DNA from: Desulfuromonadales bacterium
GTDB lineage: Bacteria; Desulfobacterota; Desulfuromonadia; Geobacterales; Pseudopelobacteraceae
DNA length: 64,000 nucleotides
NCBI GenBank assembly: GCA_013349325.1
Contig: DUZX01000014.1
Coordinates: 19,632 to 83,631 of the forward strand
Direction: 5' to 3'
The notes under the pieces were generated by a model. That model was not told the DNA's origin. It ran no database searches and worked only from the letters and a program-made list of their open reading frames with translations. Below, in pieces: positions 63,130 to 64,000 of the stretch. Every line of letters starts with the position of its first letter. Within the stretch, counting starts at the first letter, position 1. Both the position numbers and the translations under genes were made by a program.

Positions 63130-63513
63130 ATGGTGACCTTGCTGAAAGAAATGAAATCTCACTGCCACCTTAAACCAGGGCAGAAGGGAACAAAGCGACT
63201 TGTTGAGCAGTATGGCGAATCGTTGCTCTGTGTCCGTTATCGCTATGACGAGACACGCGGTGTACGTCTGAAAACGGTTGAAATCATAGTAGAAGAAAAA
63301 ACCTGGCAGCCGCCATTCAGCTTTAAAGACGGTGATATTGTACCAATTACGGTAGCTTTTGAAGAAACCGAGCTAAGAGCAAAATTACAAAAGATGCGAG
63401 CACGATGGGATCCGAATTTAAAAATCTGGCTGCTACCATATCGCCTTATACGAGGAACAGAGCTTGAAACCAGGATTCCAGCGGAATATTTGAACGGCAG
63501 CAAACAACTGTAA
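63130..63513 (+). CDS. Hypothetical protein divergent from the integrase
   Basis: This is a 127-residue protein with no assigned domain. It is rich in charged residues ('LKPGQKGTKRLVEQYGESLL', 'CVRYRYDETRGVRLKTVEII', 'MRARWDPNLKIWLLPYRLI'). The segment ending in 'RWDPNLKIWLLPYRL' suggests a compact beta-rich fold. Similar small proteins sit beside recombinases and transposases in Geobacter-type genomes (from memory, unverified). The ATG at 63130 has a weak ribosome binding site; the ATG at 63151 (MKSHCHLKPG) is an alternative. It is divergent from the integrase and followed at once by the palindrome array. Confidence 0.6.
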   Translation: MVTLLKEMKSHCHLKPGQKGTKRLVEQYGESLLCVRYRYDETRGVRLKTVEIIVEEKTWQPPFSFKDGDIVPITVAFEETELRAKLQKMRARWDPNLKIWLLPYRLIRGTELETRIPAEYLNGSKQL

Positions 63514-63517
63514 AGCA

Positions 63518-63600
63518 TCTTATATAGGAAACCAAGTGGATTTCTTATATAAGAAACAAGCATCCTATATAAGAGACATGTTTCTTATATAGGGAAACCG
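63518..63600. repeat. Array of four short palindromes
   Basis: Four copies of CYTATATARG (CTTATATAGG at 63519, CTTATATAAG at 63544, CCTATATAAG at 63564, CTTATATAGG at 63584) occur with start spacings of 25, 20 and 20 nt, most followed by a GAAAC-like tail. Each core is palindromic or nearly so. Roughly two-turn spacing puts all cores on one face of the helix, as in operator or iteron arrays. Confidence 0.75.
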
Positions 63601-63813
63601 TTGATTAACGAGTTGAACAACAAACCGGAAAGAGATAAGTACAACTTATGGAACAGAGCAAAGCATGAATTAGCACGCCTCGCTCTGTCTGGTGCTGCAA
63701 TTTATTTGCCGCAGTTAATTATTTTCTTGAAGTCATTGACTATTTCAATAACTGGTTCCCAAATTGTGATATATCCGTCAATAACTTCAAAAACTTTAGC
63801 ATGGTTTTTGTGA
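63601..63813 (+). CDS. Small ORF after the palindrome array, uncertain
   Basis: This 70-residue ORF starts with TTG at 63601, directly after the palindrome array. The first 35 residues ('NNKPERDKYNLWNRAKHELA') look protein-like; the rest is antisense to the minus-strand ORF at 63702-63992 and may be chance coding. No family is recognised. It may be the truncated start of a larger gene. Confidence 0.25.
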   Translation: MINELNNKPERDKYNLWNRAKHELARLALSGAAIYLPQLIIFLKSLTISITGSQIVIYPSITSKTLAWFL

Positions 63814-63992
63814 GAGATTATTTTCATTTGATTGAAGTTTCCTATGAATTTTGCATGGTCACCGAATCGTTTCATAAGTAAAGATTCAGTTATTTTGTTT
63901 TCCCCAGAAGATTCAATATCAAGAAATAACTTGAGAATTTTGGTGTTAATTTGATGCGGGCTTTTTGCCCACTTGGGTAGCTTCCTCCGCAC
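63702..63992 (-). CDS. Hypothetical protein, possibly continuing beyond the window
   Basis: This is a 96-residue or longer protein with no recognised domain. 'HQINTKILKLFLDIESSGEN' and 'ITESLLMKRFGDHAKFIGNF' resemble a small winged-helix-like or helical domain, but this is only an impression. The start-like codon at 63992 is GTG and the frame stays open to the window edge, so the true start may lie outside. Low GC content relative to the core genes suggests accessory DNA. Confidence 0.5.
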   Translation of the reverse strand: MRRKLPKWAKSPHQINTKILKLFLDIESSGENKITESLLMKRFGDHAKFIGNFNQMKIISHKNHAKVFEVIDGYITIWEPVIEIVNDFKKIINCGK

Positions 63993-64000
63993 TTTTTCTA

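Noticed and set aside
63518..63600. Possible short CRISPR array
   Set aside because: The repeats are about 20 bp with no distinct spacers between them and no cas genes nearby; an operator or iteron array fits better.
63030..63700. Possible integron cassette array with attC sites next to the integrase
   Set aside because: I looked for GTTRRRY/RYYYAAC pairs with an attC-like imperfect palindrome and found none; the only repeats are the CYTATATARG cores, which do not match attC.

Overview
The window looks like a chromosomal segment of a Geobacter-type bacterium (Desulfuromonadota, Geobacterales). The signs are a eukaryotic-type citrate synthase, 2Fe desulfoferrodoxin with rubrerythrin, a dense set of hybrid kinases, HD-GYP, GGDEF and PilZ proteins, a Shewanella-like lactate-oxidation cluster, and ribosomal/RNA polymerase proteins of Geobacter type. 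Genus and species cannot be fixed from the sequence alone.

Layout. 1-4.5 kb: end of an EF-G-type GTPase, then a SPOR protein, a HEAT-like protein, an MglA-like pseudo-GTPase and a kinase-like/BON fusion on the plus strand. 4.6-7.2 kb: PHP phosphoesterase, endonuclease III and a beta-hydroxyacid dehydrogenase. 7.2-21.5 kb (minus strand): a compact information-processing block read as tRNA-Thr, Tyr, Gly, Thr, tuf, rpmG, tRNA-Trp, secE, nusG, rplK, rplA, rplJ, rplL, rpoB, rpoC, with an L10 leader, internal hairpins and a strong bidirectional terminator. 21.5-25.4 kb: rpoH, a hybrid histidine kinase that lacks its N-terminus, and a class A beta-lactamase-like hydrolase. 25.5-34.6 kb (plus): M24 peptidase, citrate synthase, rubrerythrin, desulfoferrodoxin, LptF-LptG, a secreted IPT protein and an LTA-synthase-like sulfatase. 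34.6-38 kb: a translationally coupled HEAT/HD-GYP pair. 38.1-41.8 kb: rsmD-coaD, an aminotransferase, a DUF1858 protein and a PilZ protein. 41.9-52.1 kb (minus): a Tim44-like protein, a GspE/PilB ATPase, a DJ-1/HD-GYP fusion, CheB, CheR, a 1230-residue hybrid kinase and a diguanylate cyclase. 52.2-53.6 kb: RfbC and a FadR-type GntR regulator. 53.7-61.7 kb: lactate utilisation (Dld-II-type D-lactate dehydrogenase, lactate permease, and divergently LldG/LutC plus a fused LldF-LldE/LutB-LutA). 61.7-64 kb: an integron-type tyrosine recombinase with an N-terminal extension, a small protein, an array of four short palindromes, and edge ORFs that look like accessory DNA.

How it fits together. The lactate cluster has a transporter, both stereospecific oxidation routes and a regulator of the LldR/PdhR type; the divergent promoter region holds sequences close to the known E. 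coli LldR/PdhR operator. Several proteins point to cyclic-di-GMP signalling (one cyclase with an inhibitory-site motif, two HD-GYP proteins, one PilZ protein). The most unusual items are an insertion of about 130 residues in RpoB just before the rifampicin region, the DJ-1/HD-GYP fusion, a roughly 105-residue loop in the lactate permease, 9-bp phased repeats inside coding genes, and the palindrome array next to the integrase.
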